From positions 1 to 11,389 of the forward strand of contig CAIJXO010000059.1 of assembly GCA_903824735.1 (NCBI GenBank): a stretch of 11,389 nt of DNA, written 5' to 3'. Shown piece after piece: positions 10,859-11,389 of the stretch (position 1 is its first letter; the number at the start of each line of letters is the position of its first letter). This stretch comes from an uncultured bacterium (GTDB lineage Bacteria > Patescibacteriota > Minisyncoccia > Phycocordibacterales > GWA1-40-21). A model generated the notes under the pieces. The model saw only the letters and a list, made by a program, of their open reading frames with translations. It was not told the origin of the DNA and did no database searches. A program made the position numbers and the translations under genes.

Positions 10859-11318
10859 ATGGCGAGACCAAAAGACAAATCAAGAGCAATTGATTTAAGG
10901 AAAAAGGGAATGAGTTACAGTCAAATCAAAGCCGAGCTTGGTATTAGTAAAAGTACTTTGAGTGGCTGGCTTTGTGATATGCCATTGTCTGAGAAAAGAA
11001 TTAGGGAATTAAGGGACTTTAATCCAATGAGGATAGAAAGATGTCGTAATACGAAGTTAAGAAATCGACGGAGCAGATTACTAAATGTCTATCAAAAGGT
11101 CTCAAGAGATATTGGGAAAATAAATAATAGAGAGTTGTTTATTGCTTCATCTCCATAAAGATATGAATGCTAAAGAGTATATTAAGGTATCAAATCTCGC
11201 TGGATTGAGTTATAGAAATGGTTTTGCTAAGGGAACTTGCAATATAAGAATTAATAATAGAGATCTAGCCGAATACATTTTGCAGAGCTTGGAGTATTTA
11301 AGAAAGCTACCATTTTAG
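10859..11318 (+). pseudogene. Decayed HTH-domain protein (family common in Patescibacteria)
   Basis: The N-terminal part (10859-11158, 99 codons) begins with a resolvase-like helix-turn-helix: ARPKDKSRAIDLRKKGMSYSQI, then LGISKSTLSGWL (residues 28-39). It continues with a basic region to NNRELFIA and stops early. In the next frame, coding resumes without a break from about 11133 (LLLHLHKDMNAKE), through a segment KVSNLAGLSYRNGFAKGTC, to a C-terminal NNRDLAEYILQSLEYLR and TAG at 11316-11318. I recall full-length relatives of well over 200 residues with exactly these N- and C-terminal parts and a long middle holding a YWGEG-type motif. That middle is missing here. The simplest reading is an internal deletion with a frame change. 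The family name and length are from memory, so this part is uncertain. Confidence 0.6.
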
Positions 11319-11320
11319 GT

Positions 11321-11347
11321 TTGCTGTAAAGGTTATTTTAATATAGT
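11321..11347 (+). promoter_or_regulatory. Weak candidate promoter of the terminal tRNA
   Basis: TTGCTG (11321-11326) and TATAGT (11342-11347) are separated by 15 bp, short of the optimum. The tRNA 5' end is 14 nt after the -10. Confidence 0.3.
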
Positions 11348-11361
11348 ATTGATTTGTTGAT

Positions 11362-11389
11362 GCGCGTGTAGCTCAGTTGGTAGAGCGCC
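11362..11389 (+). tRNA. tRNA, 5' part only, cut by the window end
   Basis: GCGCGTG (11362-11368) is the acceptor 5' strand, followed by TA, D stem GCTC (11371-11374), loop AGTTGGTA and D-stem partner GAGC (11383-11386). The anticodon lies beyond the window, so the amino acid cannot be given. Confidence 0.85.

Overview
The window looks like a piece of a small-genome bacterium of the Candidate Phyla Radiation (Patescibacteria, probably a Parcubacteria-type lineage). The reasons are inference from family knowledge plus sequence: moderate-to-low GC, almost no Shine-Dalgarno sequences, many extended -10 promoters (TGnTAnnnT) that sit 6-9 nt before an ATG and so predict leaderless mRNAs, a TrmB-like regulator, a tmRNA without an encoded CCA, and many tiny orphan sensory or hypothetical proteins. 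FtsH reads through full length in the standard code. All 14 intact stop codons are TAA or TAG and none is TGA.

Layout. 1-1134: two small stand-alone sensor-domain proteins in a row, a zinc-ribbon (Com-like) PAS protein and a GAF protein. 1184-3254: a TrmB-family regulator divergent from a membrane-anchored LivJ-like substrate-binding protein, with a strong promoter on each side and an inverted repeat in the regulator's promoter. 3306-5134: an ICMT/PEMT-like membrane methyltransferase convergent, with overlapping stop codons, on a two-gene minus-strand operon of an unknown acidic protein and a patatin-like lipase. 5135-6089: an alpha/beta-hydrolase bracketed by two copies of a 45-bp element. 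6090-6822: a tryptophan-containing unknown protein, the only gene with a clear Shine-Dalgarno, and a GIY-YIG nuclease-domain protein. 6849-7893: the trans-translation module, smpB followed by ssrA (tmRNA) on the minus strand, with REP-like hairpins on both sides of ssrA. 7923-8115: an apparently uncatalogued, highly structured small RNA with its own consensus promoter and intrinsic terminator. 8114-10512: a single-domain response regulator divergent from ftsH. 10536-11389: a 75-aa unknown protein, a decayed HTH-family gene, and the 5' end of a tRNA.

The functional core is protein quality control: smpB-ssrA tags stalled nascent chains and FtsH is a membrane AAA+ protease able to degrade tagged or damaged proteins. 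Between them lies the new small RNA. It and smpB use one palindromic -35 hexamer (TTGCAA) with 17-bp spacers on both sides, so the two transcripts should compete for RNA polymerase. ftsH and the response regulator likewise have overlapping -10 boxes on opposite strands. This compact divergent architecture and the small RNA are the most interesting things in the window. No CRISPR array, insertion sequence or complete mobile element was seen.
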